DNA of 64,000 nt from JAGVPT01 sp963827085. Its GTDB lineage: Bacteria; Bacteroidota; Ignavibacteria; UBA10030; UBA8401. The notes beneath the pieces were generated by a model, which made no database searches, was not told where the DNA came from, and saw nothing but the letters and a program-made list of their open reading frames with translations. Positions within the stretch are counted from its first letter, which is position 1. Every line of letters starts with the position of its first letter. The position numbers and the translations under genes are program-made. Location: positions 186,001-250,000 of the forward strand of contig CAWGZY010000002.1 of NCBI GenBank assembly GCA_963827085.1, read 5' to 3'. This document shows positions 25,695 to 34,673 of this stretch, in pieces.

Positions 25695-25709
25695 AAGGAG
25701 GAGAATTTT

Positions 25710-26591
25710 ATGCAAACTGTTGCTGAATATAGTGTAAAACGAATAAATGGGTTTTTAGCGCTCGTCATTACTTTATTGCTGGCTCTCGCCGATTACCAGC
25801 TTTTTCAATCTATGATTGCTGTGCGTCCGCCAGAGACCGAGCTCGTTTGGGCTTTTATCATCTTCACTCTCTTGATCGGACTTGTGGTCAAAGGTTTCTT
25901 CGTCATCCAACCGAATCAGGCCGGGGTTCTTGTATTTGTAGGAAGATATATTGGGTCTGTCCGCGAAGCCGGATTTTGGTGGGCGAACCCTTTCGCAATC
26001 CGCAAATATGTTTCACTTCGCATTCACAATTTCAACAGCGATAAAATTAAAGTGAACGATCTGCACGGTAATCCAATCGAGATTGCCGCCGTGATTGTAT
26101 GGGGAGTAGTGGATTCGGCGCGGGCATTGTTCGACGTGCAGGATTATGAGGCATTCGTCGGCGTTCAAAGTGAAACGGCTATCCGTTCACTGGCTTCAGA
26201 ATATCCTTACGATGCGCAGGACGAAGAACGGCCATCGCTCCGGGGAAATCCGCGGGAGATCGCTGAGAATTTGCAGAAACAATTGCAGTCCCGGCTGGAA
26301 ATTGCAGGCGTCAGCGTAATTGAATCCCGGATCAGCCATCTTGCCTATGCGCCGGAAATCGCGCAAGCTATGCTGCGCCGCCAACAAGCCCAGGCGATTG
26401 TCGCCGCGCGTCAAAAAATTGTTGATGGTGCTGTAGGCATGGTGGAAAGTGCGCTCCGCGCGCTGAGCGAACAACATATTGTTCAGCTTGATGAAGAGAA
26501 AAAGGCAACGATGGTCAATAATTTGTTGGTCGCGCTTGTCGCAGAACGGGAAGTACAGCCCGTTATCAATACCGGCACACTATATCAATGA
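25710..26591 (+). CDS. SPFH/Band 7 domain membrane protein
   Basis: A 293-residue stomatin/prohibitin-like scaffold protein. Two N-terminal membrane helices (about residues 12-32 and 45-67) precede the SPFH domain, which starts FFVIQPNQAGVLVFVGRYIG. It continues with a glutamine/alanine-rich helical segment (RRQQAQAIVAARQKIVDGAV) that should oligomerise at the inner membrane. Start and ribosome binding site are unambiguous. The stop overlaps the next gene as ATGA. Known relatives organise membrane microdomains; no client is identified here. Confidence 0.92.
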   Translation: MQTVAEYSVKRINGFLALVITLLLALADYQLFQSMIAVRPPETELVWAFIIFTLLIGLVVKGFFVIQPNQAGVLVFVGRYIGSVREAGFWWANPFAIRKYVSLRIHNFNSDKIKVNDLHGNPIEIAAVIVWGVVDSARALFDVQDYEAFVGVQSETAIRSLASEYPYDAQDEERPSLRGNPREIAENLQKQLQSRLEIAGVSVIESRISHLAYAPEIAQAMLRRQQAQAIVAARQKIVDGAVGMVESALRALSEQHIVQLDEEKKATMVNNLLVALVAEREVQPVINTGTLYQ

Positions 26592-26779
26592 CCGAAAAGA
26601 AAAAATTCCTGCTGCGGGTAGATGGTGAGCTGTATGCTACATTGGAAAAGTGGGCAGCCGATGATCTTCGCAGTGTCAATGCTCAGATTGAGTATCTGTT
26701 GACCGACTTCGCGCGCAAAGCAGGACGATTGGCAAAGAAGGGGGAACCGATCGATGAGCAAACACACACACCACAATGA
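26588..26779 (+). CDS. Arc-like ribbon-helix-helix DNA-binding protein
   Basis: A 63-residue protein with the ribbon-helix-helix pattern: strand KKFLLRVDGELYATLEKWA, then helix ADDLRSVNAQIEYLLTDFAR. It should dimerise and contact DNA with the N-terminal strand. It is translationally coupled to the SPFH gene by a 4-base overlap. Its likely target is the dyad over the operon promoter at 25672-25694. The basic tail (RKAGRLAKK) may add DNA contacts. It resembles a stand-alone regulator rather than a toxin-antitoxin antidote, because the partner is a membrane scaffold. Confidence 0.85.
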   Translation: MTEKKKFLLRVDGELYATLEKWAADDLRSVNAQIEYLLTDFARKAGRLAKKGEPIDEQTHTPQ

Positions 26780-26808
26780 AAACTATTTTTTTTAAACGAG
26801 GAACTTCC

Positions 26809-28224
26809 ATGAAAAAAAATTCTGTTTTGTCGCTATTAATTCTCGTCATGGTGATAACAATAGCCCAGCTTGCCGCCGCCCCGGACAAAAACATCGCCGG
26901 CATCTGGCAAGGAACATTGAAAGTCCAAACGATGGAACTGCGGGTGGTCTTTCACTTTCAGACTGATTCGACCGGTGCGATGAAGGCAACGCTGGACAGC
27001 CCCGACCAGGGGGCGAAAGGGATTCCTATCGACAATGTTTCGACACGCCTCGACAGTGTCTACCTTACAGTCAACGCCATCGGCGGATCGTATGAAGGAA
27101 TTATGCAGCGGGGAGATTCTGTCATCACGGGAACATGGAAGCAGGGGGGATCGGCGCTCCCGCTCGACATCCATCGCACTCATGAAGTTGCCGAACTGCG
27201 GCGGCCGCAGGAACCGAAGCCGCCGTTTCCATACGATGCGGAAGAGGTTTCGTACGAAAACAGCGTTGCAGGGATCACGCTTGCGGGGACGTTTACAAAA
27301 CCGAAAGCCGGCGGGCCATTCCCCGCTCTGCTTCTGATCACTGGCTCCGGTCCTCAAAACAGAGACGAGGAATTGTTCGGTCATAAGCCCTTTCTTGTTA
27401 TCGCCGACTATCTCACACGAAGAGGAATCGCCGTCCTGCGCGTTGACGACCGGGGAACCGGAAAATCGACGGGTGTCTTCGGAGCCGCTACAACAAAAGA
27501 TTTTGCCGGAGACGTGCGTGCCGGCATCAAGTATTTGAAATCGCGGAGCGACGTCAATGTGAAAAAGATCGGGCTTTTAGGCCACAGCGAAGGGGGAATT
27601 ATCGCGCCGATGGTTGCAAGCGATTCGAAAGATGTCGCGTTCATCGTAATGATGGCCGGCCCTTCACTTACCGGCGAGGAAATTCTTTATTTACAGGATT
27701 CCCTTATTTCTACAGTGATGGGAATCCCGCCGGAAGAAATTGCAAAGGAACTTCGGCTAAATCGAAAACTCTATTCTCTGATTAGGACGGAATCTGATAC
27801 GACAAAGCTTCAGCAGGATATCCGCTCCGCCGTCAAAGAATCGATGTCGGCCGATTCCGCGACAATCGGCAAGATCAATGAAGAAGCAGTGAATGCTGCG
27901 GTCAAACAATTGACATCGCCGTGGTTCCGATTTTTCGTGACGTATGACCCCATTCCCGCGTTGGAAAAAACGACATGCCCAATCCTGGCGCTCGATGGAA
28001 GCAAGGATTTGCAGGTCCCAGCGCCGCAGAACCTGGAAGGATTGGAACGTGCTTTTAAAGCGAGCGGAAACAAAAATGCCACGGCAAAAATCCTCCCGGG
28101 ACTGAATCATCTCTTCCAGAAAGCGGAAACGGGTGCACCGCTTGAATATGCGCAGATAGAAGAAACGATAAATCCGGAGGCACTAAAGGTGATTGGTGAT
28201 TGGATTGAAGAAGTGGCGAAGTAG
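26809..28224 (+). CDS. Secreted alpha/beta hydrolase with N-terminal beta domain
   Basis: A 471-residue exported protein. The ATG at 26809 (after GAGGAAC) gives a signal peptide with a cleavage-like site after AQLAAA. Residues about 25-125 form a beta-rich domain (IAGIWQGTLKVQTMELRVVF) seen in front of many FCB serine hydrolases. The hydrolase domain has LITGSGPQNRDEELFG, DDRGTGKSTG, the nucleophile GHSEGG and a C-terminal LPGLNHLFQ with the histidine. An Asp is offered by LALDGSKDLQV. It probably acts in the periplasm as an esterase or peptidase. It starts 29 bp after the Arc-like gene. Confidence 0.88.
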   Translation: MKKNSVLSLLILVMVITIAQLAAAPDKNIAGIWQGTLKVQTMELRVVFHFQTDSTGAMKATLDSPDQGAKGIPIDNVSTRLDSVYLTVNAIGGSYEGIMQRGDSVITGTWKQGGSALPLDIHRTHEVAELRRPQEPKPPFPYDAEEVSYENSVAGITLAGTFTKPKAGGPFPALLLITGSGPQNRDEELFGHKPFLVIADYLTRRGIAVLRVDDRGTGKSTGVFGAATTKDFAGDVRAGIKYLKSRSDVNVKKIGLLGHSEGGIIAPMVASDSKDVAFIVMMAGPSLTGEEILYLQDSLISTVMGIPPEEIAKELRLNRKLYSLIRTESDTTKLQQDIRSAVKESMSADSATIGKINEEAVNAAVKQLTSPWFRFFVTYDPIPALEKTTCPILALDGSKDLQVPAPQNLEGLERAFKASGNKNATAKILPGLNHLFQKAETGAPLEYAQIEETINPEALKVIGDWIEEVAK

Positions 28225-28273
28225 GGCGAGGAGTGCTTTTCGTTAGGAGGATTCAAATCAAAAGAGTTTGGTG

Positions 28274-29152
28274 CTACAGAACAACTTCCATTCCCTCTTT
28301 TGCGCCAAAACATTCGATCGAACTTTTTTGTTCGGCAATGAGCTGTTGAGCATGCTTTACCATCTCATCGACGAATGCATCGTCATGGTACGGGTCGTGG
28401 TGAAACATGGCGAGCCGCTTTACGTTCGCTTTAACCGCAAACTCAACGATTGATTCGACAGGTGAGTGCCCCCAACCCAGCTTCGCTTTATATTCTTCAA
28501 GCGTGTACTGCGCTTCGCCGATGTACAAATCCGTCCCCTCTAAAAAGTCGATCAGCCTGTCGTCCAGGTATTCAGGAAATCCCGTAGGACGCGTTGCTCT
28601 TTGCTGCGCCGGCAGCGTGTACTGGTATGGCTCGTTGTCAGTCGCATAGACGACGCTGCGAGTTCCGTCGGAGACGCGATACGCCAGCGACATTGCGGGA
28701 TGGTTCAAATAAAAATGCGTGATGGCGAGTCCGTCGATTGCGATCGGAGCATCCACTTCTACAATTTCGATGCTCGGGTTCATGTCGCCGATGGCAACAG
28801 GAAAATAATCGGAATCCATCTGCATCCGCATAATCTGGCGGAGCGTTTTGTCTCTCCCCGGCGGCCCGTAAATAATGATCCGGTTCTGCTGGCCGTACGC
28901 CGGGAGAAAAAATGGGAACCCTTGAATATGATCCCAATGCGTGTGGCTGATGAAAATATGGACAGTGATCGGTTGGGAGGGAAATTCTTTTTGAAGCTGA
29001 ATCCCGAGGTTGTGAATTCCGGTCCCCGCATCAAAAACAAGGATGTGGCCGTTCGCCCGAACTTCAACACAGGAAGTATTGCCGCCGTACTTCAGCGTCG
29101 CCGGTCCGGGAGTGGCGATTGACCCGCGGGTCCCCCAAAATCGAACGTTCAC
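28274..29152 (-). CDS. MBL-fold metallohydrolase
   Basis: A 292-residue metallo-beta-lactamase-fold enzyme. It begins MNVRFWGTRGSIATPGP, a pattern of PhnP/RNase Z-like MBL proteins in signalling contexts. Metal ligands are in SHTHWDHIQG (HxHxDH), YATDNEP and FHHDPYHDD. It is coupled to the upstream response regulator gene by a 4-base overlap (ATGA), so it may act in the same pathway, for example as an output or turnover enzyme (inference). Substrate unknown. Confidence 0.88.
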   Translation of the reverse strand: MNVRFWGTRGSIATPGPATLKYGGNTSCVEVRANGHILVFDAGTGIHNLGIQLQKEFPSQPITVHIFISHTHWDHIQGFPFFLPAYGQQNRIIIYGPPGRDKTLRQIMRMQMDSDYFPVAIGDMNPSIEIVEVDAPIAIDGLAITHFYLNHPAMSLAYRVSDGTRSVVYATDNEPYQYTLPAQQRATRPTGFPEYLDDRLIDFLEGTDLYIGEAQYTLEEYKAKLGWGHSPVESIVEFAVKANVKRLAMFHHDPYHDDAFVDEMVKHAQQLIAEQKSSIECFGAKEGMEVVL

Positions 29153-29565
29153 TGTATTTCCCCCAGTCGTTGCGCCATTTTCTCACTTGAAATTTGGAAT
29201 AGCTCATCAAACTCGACCGGTTTGATCACGTACGCATCGGCACCTAGCTCAAGCGCTTTGTCGATATCGGGTTTGTATGATTTTGAAGATGTAATAATGA
29301 TAGTCGTCTTATCGAACACCGCATTTTCACGGAGCTGCTTACATACCGCGAAACCATGCATTCCGGGCATGATAAGGTCGAGAAGAATCAGCTCGGGCTT
29401 CTCGGCCTCGGCGAGCGCCAATCCGTCGAGCCCGTTGTCTGCCTCGAGCACGGTAAAGCCTTTCTTCACAAAGTAGTGTGAGTAAAAGCTTCGCAGAAAA
29501 TCTTCGTCATCCACGATGAGTACTTTCTTGTTCAGAACATCTCCGCGAATATATTTGAAATCCAA
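29149..29565 (-). CDS. Single-domain response regulator
   Basis: A 138-residue receiver domain without output domain. The acidic pocket is in VLIVDDEDF, the phosphoacceptor Asp in LILLDLIMPGMHGF, the switch residues in TIIITSSKS and the conserved lysine in YVIKPVEF. The frame opens with TTG at 29565, and the true start may be a few codons downstream since no good ribosome site is seen. It probably passes phosphate to a partner or binds one. The MBL hydrolase gene is co-translated. Confidence 0.9.
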   Translation of the reverse strand: MDFKYIRGDVLNKKVLIVDDEDFLRSFYSHYFVKKGFTVLEADNGLDGLALAEAEKPELILLDLIMPGMHGFAVCKQLRENAVFDKTTIIITSSKSYKPDIDKALELGADAYVIKPVEFDELFQISSEKMAQRLGEIQ

Positions 29566-29638
29566 TCCACCGTATTCTCGGTGGCAAAAGTATCGATTAG
29601 TTTATCGAAATGCAATATCGGACCTGTGCCTCGTATGC

Positions 29639-30523
29639 TCATCGCAGGAAGAGAATGGCAACACCTCCGACCGCCACACACGCGCCAACGATCGCATGCC
29701 ATGAAAGACGTTCCTTGTAGATAATCCGGACGAGCGGGAGCATAAGAATTGGAACGGTAGCAATAAGCGTCGCGGCTATGCCTACTTTAGTATACATGAT
29801 CGCAATGAGGCTTAACGTAATTCCCAGATACGGACCAAATATCGCCCCTCCGATTGTAAGCATCAATGCCCGTTTGTCGTTCCAAAACACGCCGACAGGA
29901 TCTTTGATGCGGCCTGTCATGAGCGTGAGAGGAAGAAGAACGACAAGTGATGCCGCGATCCTGACAAACGTAGCGACGAAACCGTTAATATCCCCTTCAA
30001 CAAATGCGAGCCGTGCAAAAACCAAACCGGCCCCCTGGCCAAGCGCGCCGAGAAAACCGTAGAGCAGTCCAATCCGTGTCAGCTTCACTTTTGAGTAGCC
30101 GCTCTGCTGGTTCGATACAACAACAAGCACGATTCCTGCCGTCGTGACAATGATGCCGATGATTCCCCATGCGGAAAGCATTTCCCCCAGGATGATGTAT
30201 GCCAGTATCGCGCTGATTGCCGGAGCGAGAGACATAATCAACATACTGATGCGCGCTCCGTTTACATGAAAGGATTTAAAGAGGAACGTGTCGCCAAAAA
30301 CTAACCCGATGAGGCCGCTGATGGCGAGATATGCATATTGACCGAGCGAAAGGCGAATGCTGAGGTTTGCGGCAAGAATTGTCAGGATGAGCAGAACCGC
30401 CGCAATGACCAGCCGCACCACATTTACCTGGACTGAACCTATTCTGCGAATTGCCCCCGCAAACATGATTGAGCTGACAGACCAGACACATGCCGTCAAT
30501 AAGGCGCTAAGCTCACCGATCAA
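29639..30523 (-). CDS. EamA/DMT superfamily transporter
   Basis: A 294-residue integral membrane protein with ten predicted helices in two EamA halves (about residues 1-140 and 150-294). It is typical of drug/metabolite exporters. The start is TTG at 30521-30523, placed after GAGGAAA. Substrate cannot be inferred. It is separated from the response regulator by about 70 bp on the same strand. Confidence 0.88.
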   Translation of the reverse strand: MIGELSALLTACVWSVSSIMFAGAIRRIGSVQVNVVRLVIAAVLLILTILAANLSIRLSLGQYAYLAISGLIGLVFGDTFLFKSFHVNGARISMLIMSLAPAISAILAYIILGEMLSAWGIIGIIVTTAGIVLVVVSNQQSGYSKVKLTRIGLLYGFLGALGQGAGLVFARLAFVEGDINGFVATFVRIAASLVVLLPLTLMTGRIKDPVGVFWNDKRALMLTIGGAIFGPYLGITLSLIAIMYTKVGIAATLIATVPILMLPLVRIIYKERLSWHAIVGACVAVGGVAILFLR

Positions 30524-30644
30524 TTTTGATTTCCTCTAACTGGAATAAACATCATAAAAAGATGTGCCTCTCCTTTTTGCGATCGCGGCGTGCACAACAG
30601 ACTTTATCAACTTGAAGGACGATCAACAGTGTATCTTCTCAATA

Positions 30645-32438
30645 TCAATTTCTCGTGATGTTTTTCGCTGCGCTCAATGCAACGCGCGTCGTTCCGTCTT
30701 CACGTTCGCCGATTTGCTGCCTCCACATTGCATAGTACAATCCTTTTAATTCAAGGAGTTCATGGTGTCTCCCCGATTCGACGATGTGTCCTTTCTCAAG
30801 CACGAAAATCTTGTCGGCATGCATGATTGTGGAGAGCCGGTGTGCAATAAGAATAGTGACAAGATCCTTTCTCGTCGAAATCTCGCGAATCGTCGAAGTG
30901 ATTTCTTCTTCAGTCAACGAATCGAGCGATGAGGTCGCTTCATCGAACACCAGCAAATCGGGGCGTCGCAGCAGCGCCCGCGCTATTGAAAGCCGCTGTT
31001 TTTCTCCGCCGGAAACTTTAACTCCTCCTTCGCCGATCATTGTGTCTAAACCCTTATCCGCTCTTGCCAATAAACTTTGACAAGCGGCCTGGTGAAGGAC
31101 TTCCATACATTCAGCATCGCTGGCCCGCGGGTGCACAAAGAGGAGGTTTTCTCTGATAGTGCCTGAAAAGAGCTGCGTGTCTTGCGTAACGAAGCCGATT
31201 CTCTCTCTCAACTGGTTCAATTCAATGTCGGTGCTCTTATGGCCGTTATAAAGAATCTGTCCTGATTGAGGCGCGTACAAGCCCACCAATAATTTCACCA
31301 GCGTTGTTTTTCCCGAGCCGGATGGGCCCACAAACGCGACTGTCTCACCGAGCTTTGTGTTGAATGAAATTCCGTTCAACGCATTCGCCGTCGCGGTTTG
31401 ATGTTTGAAACTGACAGTCTTGAATTCCAGCGTCGTGATGCCCGCAACGGAAACAGGGTTCGCCGGCGTCGGTTCCTTTGGCATATTCAAAATCGCTTCG
31501 AAATTATTGAGCGAAACTTCAGCCTCGCGGTAAATGTTGATGACATTCCCCAATTCCTGCAGCGGGCCGAAGATGAAAAACGAATATATCCAGAGTGAAA
31601 AGAACTGCCCAAACGTAATTTGCTGTGCATAGATGAGATACAGCATCAGGAAAAGAATTGATGTCCGTAAAAAATTCACCGAAGAGCCTTGAATGAAACT
31701 CAGGCTCCGAAGGTAGCGGACTTTCTTTAATTCAAGTTTCAGTATTTTTCCTGTTGTACTGTTCAGCCGCTCAATTTCCTGCTGCGCGAGCCCTAGGCTC
31801 TTGACCAGCTCGATGTTGCGGAGCGATTCCGTCGTGGATCCGGCAAGTCCCGTGGTTTCAGCCACGATTGTTTTCTGGATGGTTTTGATTTTTTTTCCGA
31901 GAACGGAACTTAGTATCCCGAGGATCGGAATGGTAGAAAAATAGACGGGAGCGATAAGCCAGTGAACACTAAATGCATAGATCGTAACGAAGATAACTCC
32001 GACCAGAGTTGTGAAAAGAATGTTGATGGCCGCCGCAATAAGTCTCTCGACGTCGCTTCGCACTTTCTGCAGTTTCCCCAGCGTCTCCCCGCTCCGCTGG
32101 TCTTCAAAAACGGAGTATGGAAGTTCAAGCGAATGCTTCAATCCGTCAGAATAAATTTGCGCGCCGAGTTTCTGAGTGATGACATTGATGTAGTAATCCT
32201 GAAAATTCTTCGCCACCCTCGAGACGAACGCAACCCCGACTGCTAGCGCCAGCAGCAAACCGACCCCCTTGAAGAATTGCTGCGCAGAGTATTCCTTGAA
32301 CCGCGTCGCGTATTCGTCGATCACATGCCGGAAGATCAACGGGTCGAGAAGCGAAAAAGTCTGGTTGATTGCGGCAAGGAGCAGAGCGAATGCAACCAGC
32401 TTCCAGGACCGTTTGAGGTACGAAAGAAGAAGTTTCAT
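30645..32438 (-). CDS. ABC transporter, fused permease and ATPase
   Basis: A 597-residue half-transporter of the exporter class. Six membrane helices (about residues 15-310) precede the ATPase domain. The latter has GPSGSGKTT, FVTQDTQLFSG (Q-loop), VSGGEKQRLSIARALL and LLVFDEATSSLD, followed by IAHRLSTI. It would act as a homodimer exporting lipid, peptide or drug. Part of the C-terminus past the ATPase is poorly conserved. It stands alone, with no accessory membrane-fusion gene nearby. Confidence 0.94.
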   Translation of the reverse strand: MKLLLSYLKRSWKLVAFALLLAAINQTFSLLDPLIFRHVIDEYATRFKEYSAQQFFKGVGLLLALAVGVAFVSRVAKNFQDYYINVITQKLGAQIYSDGLKHSLELPYSVFEDQRSGETLGKLQKVRSDVERLIAAAINILFTTLVGVIFVTIYAFSVHWLIAPVYFSTIPILGILSSVLGKKIKTIQKTIVAETTGLAGSTTESLRNIELVKSLGLAQQEIERLNSTTGKILKLELKKVRYLRSLSFIQGSSVNFLRTSILFLMLYLIYAQQITFGQFFSLWIYSFFIFGPLQELGNVINIYREAEVSLNNFEAILNMPKEPTPANPVSVAGITTLEFKTVSFKHQTATANALNGISFNTKLGETVAFVGPSGSGKTTLVKLLVGLYAPQSGQILYNGHKSTDIELNQLRERIGFVTQDTQLFSGTIRENLLFVHPRASDAECMEVLHQAACQSLLARADKGLDTMIGEGGVKVSGGEKQRLSIARALLRRPDLLVFDEATSSLDSLTEEEITSTIREISTRKDLVTILIAHRLSTIMHADKIFVLEKGHIVESGRHHELLELKGLYYAMWRQQIGEREDGTTRVALSAAKNITRN

Positions 32439-32777
32439 GATTAAATGCGACTCATTCGGGATATTGGCTCGTCAAAGATATGGAAATTGGGAATGAAATG
32501 CCAAGAATTTACCGCTAAGTTCACGAAGAGAAGATGTTTCTGCAAATTGTTACTGAACATAACCGTACTCACTGTAAGCATAGACTCTCATTTGCAGACT
32601 TTAACCTTCGTGTTTTTTTGTGTTCTTTGTGGATCTCTTTGCAAGCCGTAATGTAAGCCGCTATTTATGAAAAATAGAAGAAACAAAATAACTGCTTTAC
32701 CGTATGCTAAAAATAACCTATCCCTTTTATGCACTTGCTAATAGAATCAAGAGTCTTTTTTCGAAAGGAGCGCGTCC
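32439..32777. other. Intergenic region carrying two degenerate dispersed repeats
   Basis: No gene is evident in this 339-bp divergent gap. At 32511-32530 it reads ACCGCTAAGTTCACGAAGAG, and at 32601-32640 it holds the opposite orientation (TTAACCTTCGTG, then TGTTCTTTGTGG). Both belong to the family seen at 362, 820 and 61078. AAAGGAGCG before 32778 is the ribosome binding site of the next gene. Confidence 0.6.
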
Positions 32778-34520
32778 ATGAACAGAATTTCCTTGCTGGT
32801 TCTACTTGCCGCATTTATCGGCTTTGCCGGACAGAGTTTGGCGCAGGATGACATTCTGGCCGATCTTCAGAATCTCCATAAACGGGATATAAAGGTTGAG
32901 GGATTTATTCTGAACGAAACGCAAAGCGTTTCAATAAAAGTCGTCGCTGCAAGCAGGAAGCACCCGCTATGGACCCGGGCCTGGATTCTGAACTCCGATA
33001 CACGTGAACGGGTGTGGGACATGCGGCACGCCTCCTCAAACGATGAAGACCATTCAACTGCGACGTACACCGACAAGGTCTCCCTTCCGAAAGGAACCTA
33101 CGAAGTCTACTATGCCTCTTTTCCCTATTCATTTTCCAATATCAACGGGCTTTCCGGACTCATTGATTTTCTCGGAGACGAAGTATTTCATTGGGTCGAC
33201 GACGACAGTTTCTCGGGAGACTACAAAAATCTTTCGGTTATAGTTACCGGACAAGGAACCCGCTTGAATGAAGAGGCTGTAAAAAAGCTGCAAGACGAAT
33301 ACAAAAAGAATTCTTTCTTTTCTATGTCGGGGTTATGGGACAATCAGTATGAACATCAGGGCTTCATCCTCGACAAGCCGACTGACCTCTCAATTTATGC
33401 CCTCGGTGAATTGCGCTCGGACGGATCGTACGATTACGGATGGATCAAAAATGTAAGAACAAACGAAATCGTCTGGACGATGAAAGACAAAGACCTTGAC
33501 TATGCCGGCGGCGACAGAAAAAACAGAATGGTGAAAGAAACGATCTCGCTTCCTGCGGGAAGCTATGCAGCTTTTTTTGTGACGGACGATTCCCATTCCG
33601 CCAGGGAATGGAACGCCCCGCCGCCGTACGATCCCGAGTTCTGGGGGATAACAGTGCGCGCCGCGCAGCCTGAAATGATGCATAATGTCCGGTTGTCCGA
33701 CTACGACGATCTCCCCGCGAGAAATATAATGGTTGACCTCACGCGCGTGAGAGACAAAGAATATCGCTCAAAAGGATTCACGTTGAAACGAGGGATGGAT
33801 GTCCGAGTCCTTGCAATCGGAGAAGGAAAAGATGGGGAAATGTTCGACTACGGATGGATCACGAACGCCACGACGAACGCAAAAGTGTGGGAGATGAAAT
33901 ACTCCGGCACGGAACATGCCGGCGGCGCAGAAAAGAACCGCATGGTCGATAAGATCATCCACCTCGACAAAGGAAGCTATATGGTCTATTTTGTCTCCGA
34001 CGGGTCTCACAATTATCATGATTGGAATGCGCCGCCGCCGTACGACCAGGAACATTGGGGCATCACAGTTCTCGCTTCGGATGACAAGTATGCATCGACC
34101 GATGTCGCTCCGTATGACGACCAAAATAACAAATCGATCATCGCTCGTATCGTGAGAGTCGGCGACGATGAACGAAGGCAAAAAAATTTTATACTTGAAA
34201 AGGAGACCGAAGTCCGCATTTATGCGCTCGGTGAAGGACGCGATGGAGAGATGTACGACTACGGCTGGATCGAAGAGGGAAAATCGGGCAAGACAATTTG
34301 GGAGATGACGTATCGAATGACCGAGCACGCCGGCGGGGCAGAAAAAAATAGGCGATTCGACGGAACCATCACACTGCAACCCGGCGAGTACACAGTCCAC
34401 TACAGAAGCGATGGTTCACATAGTTTTGATGGCTGGAATGATGATCCTCCATCGGACCCCTTTAATTGGGGAATCACTCTGTATAACGCGGAACAAAAAA
34501 TCTCGGGGACTGAGCCGTAA
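32778..34520 (+). CDS. Secreted protein with four copies of an unnamed ~105-residue domain
   Basis: A 580-residue exported protein with signal peptide MNRISLLVLLAAFIGFAG ending at SLAQ. Four repeats follow at about residues 34-158 (degenerate), 190-296, 330-433 and 465-572. Each clear copy holds FxL near its start, GE-DGxMYDYGWI, WEM, EHAGGAEKNR, a LxxGxYxVxF strand and a SDGSHxxxxWN...PPxD...WGIT end. The pattern suggests a beta-sandwich in the periplasm or cell surface. I do not recognise a named family, and no function can be given. Ribosome binding site AAAGGAGCG. Confidence 0.85.
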   Translation: MNRISLLVLLAAFIGFAGQSLAQDDILADLQNLHKRDIKVEGFILNETQSVSIKVVAASRKHPLWTRAWILNSDTRERVWDMRHASSNDEDHSTATYTDKVSLPKGTYEVYYASFPYSFSNINGLSGLIDFLGDEVFHWVDDDSFSGDYKNLSVIVTGQGTRLNEEAVKKLQDEYKKNSFFSMSGLWDNQYEHQGFILDKPTDLSIYALGELRSDGSYDYGWIKNVRTNEIVWTMKDKDLDYAGGDRKNRMVKETISLPAGSYAAFFVTDDSHSAREWNAPPPYDPEFWGITVRAAQPEMMHNVRLSDYDDLPARNIMVDLTRVRDKEYRSKGFTLKRGMDVRVLAIGEGKDGEMFDYGWITNATTNAKVWEMKYSGTEHAGGAEKNRMVDKIIHLDKGSYMVYFVSDGSHNYHDWNAPPPYDQEHWGITVLASDDKYASTDVAPYDDQNNKSIIARIVRVGDDERRQKNFILEKETEVRIYALGEGRDGEMYDYGWIEEGKSGKTIWEMTYRMTEHAGGAEKNRRFDGTITLQPGEYTVHYRSDGSHSFDGWNDDPPSDPFNWGITLYNAEQKISGTEP

Positions 34521-34537
34521 GGGATTTTTAGAAGCAT

Positions 34538-34579
34538 GAGGCACAGCCACAAGGGTTTTGAGAGAGGCGGCTGTGCCTC
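34538..34579. terminator. Hairpin between convergent genes
   Basis: GAGGCACAGCC (34538-34548) and its exact complement (34569-34579) form an 11-bp stem with a 20-base loop. It starts 17 bases after the plus-strand stop at 34520 and lies before the convergent peptidase gene's stop at 34674. There is no strong U-run on either side, so termination is likely but not certain. Confidence 0.5.
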
Positions 34580-34673
34580 GATGTCGTTGATTTCACCTTC
34601 AGCTCCGGAAGAATGATATCGAAGCGCGATTTTTCAGAAGTCGTGCGCAGCAAGCCCACACTCGCAGAAAAGA

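Larger units (their letters stand above)
25012..25709. other. Long intergenic region between divergent ABC-F and SPFH genes
   Basis: These 698 bases hold the two promoter regions. The right end carries the SPFH promoter and operator described separately. A frame of 158 codons at 25101-25577 is open on the plus strand, but it has unusual composition, no ribosome binding site and no recognisable domain, so I do not call it. No RNA gene was recognised. Confidence 0.5.

Noticed and set aside
26588..26779. Arc-like gene as the antitoxin of a toxin-antitoxin pair
   Set aside because: The coupled partner is a 293-residue SPFH membrane scaffold and the downstream gene is a secreted hydrolase. Neither resembles a toxin.
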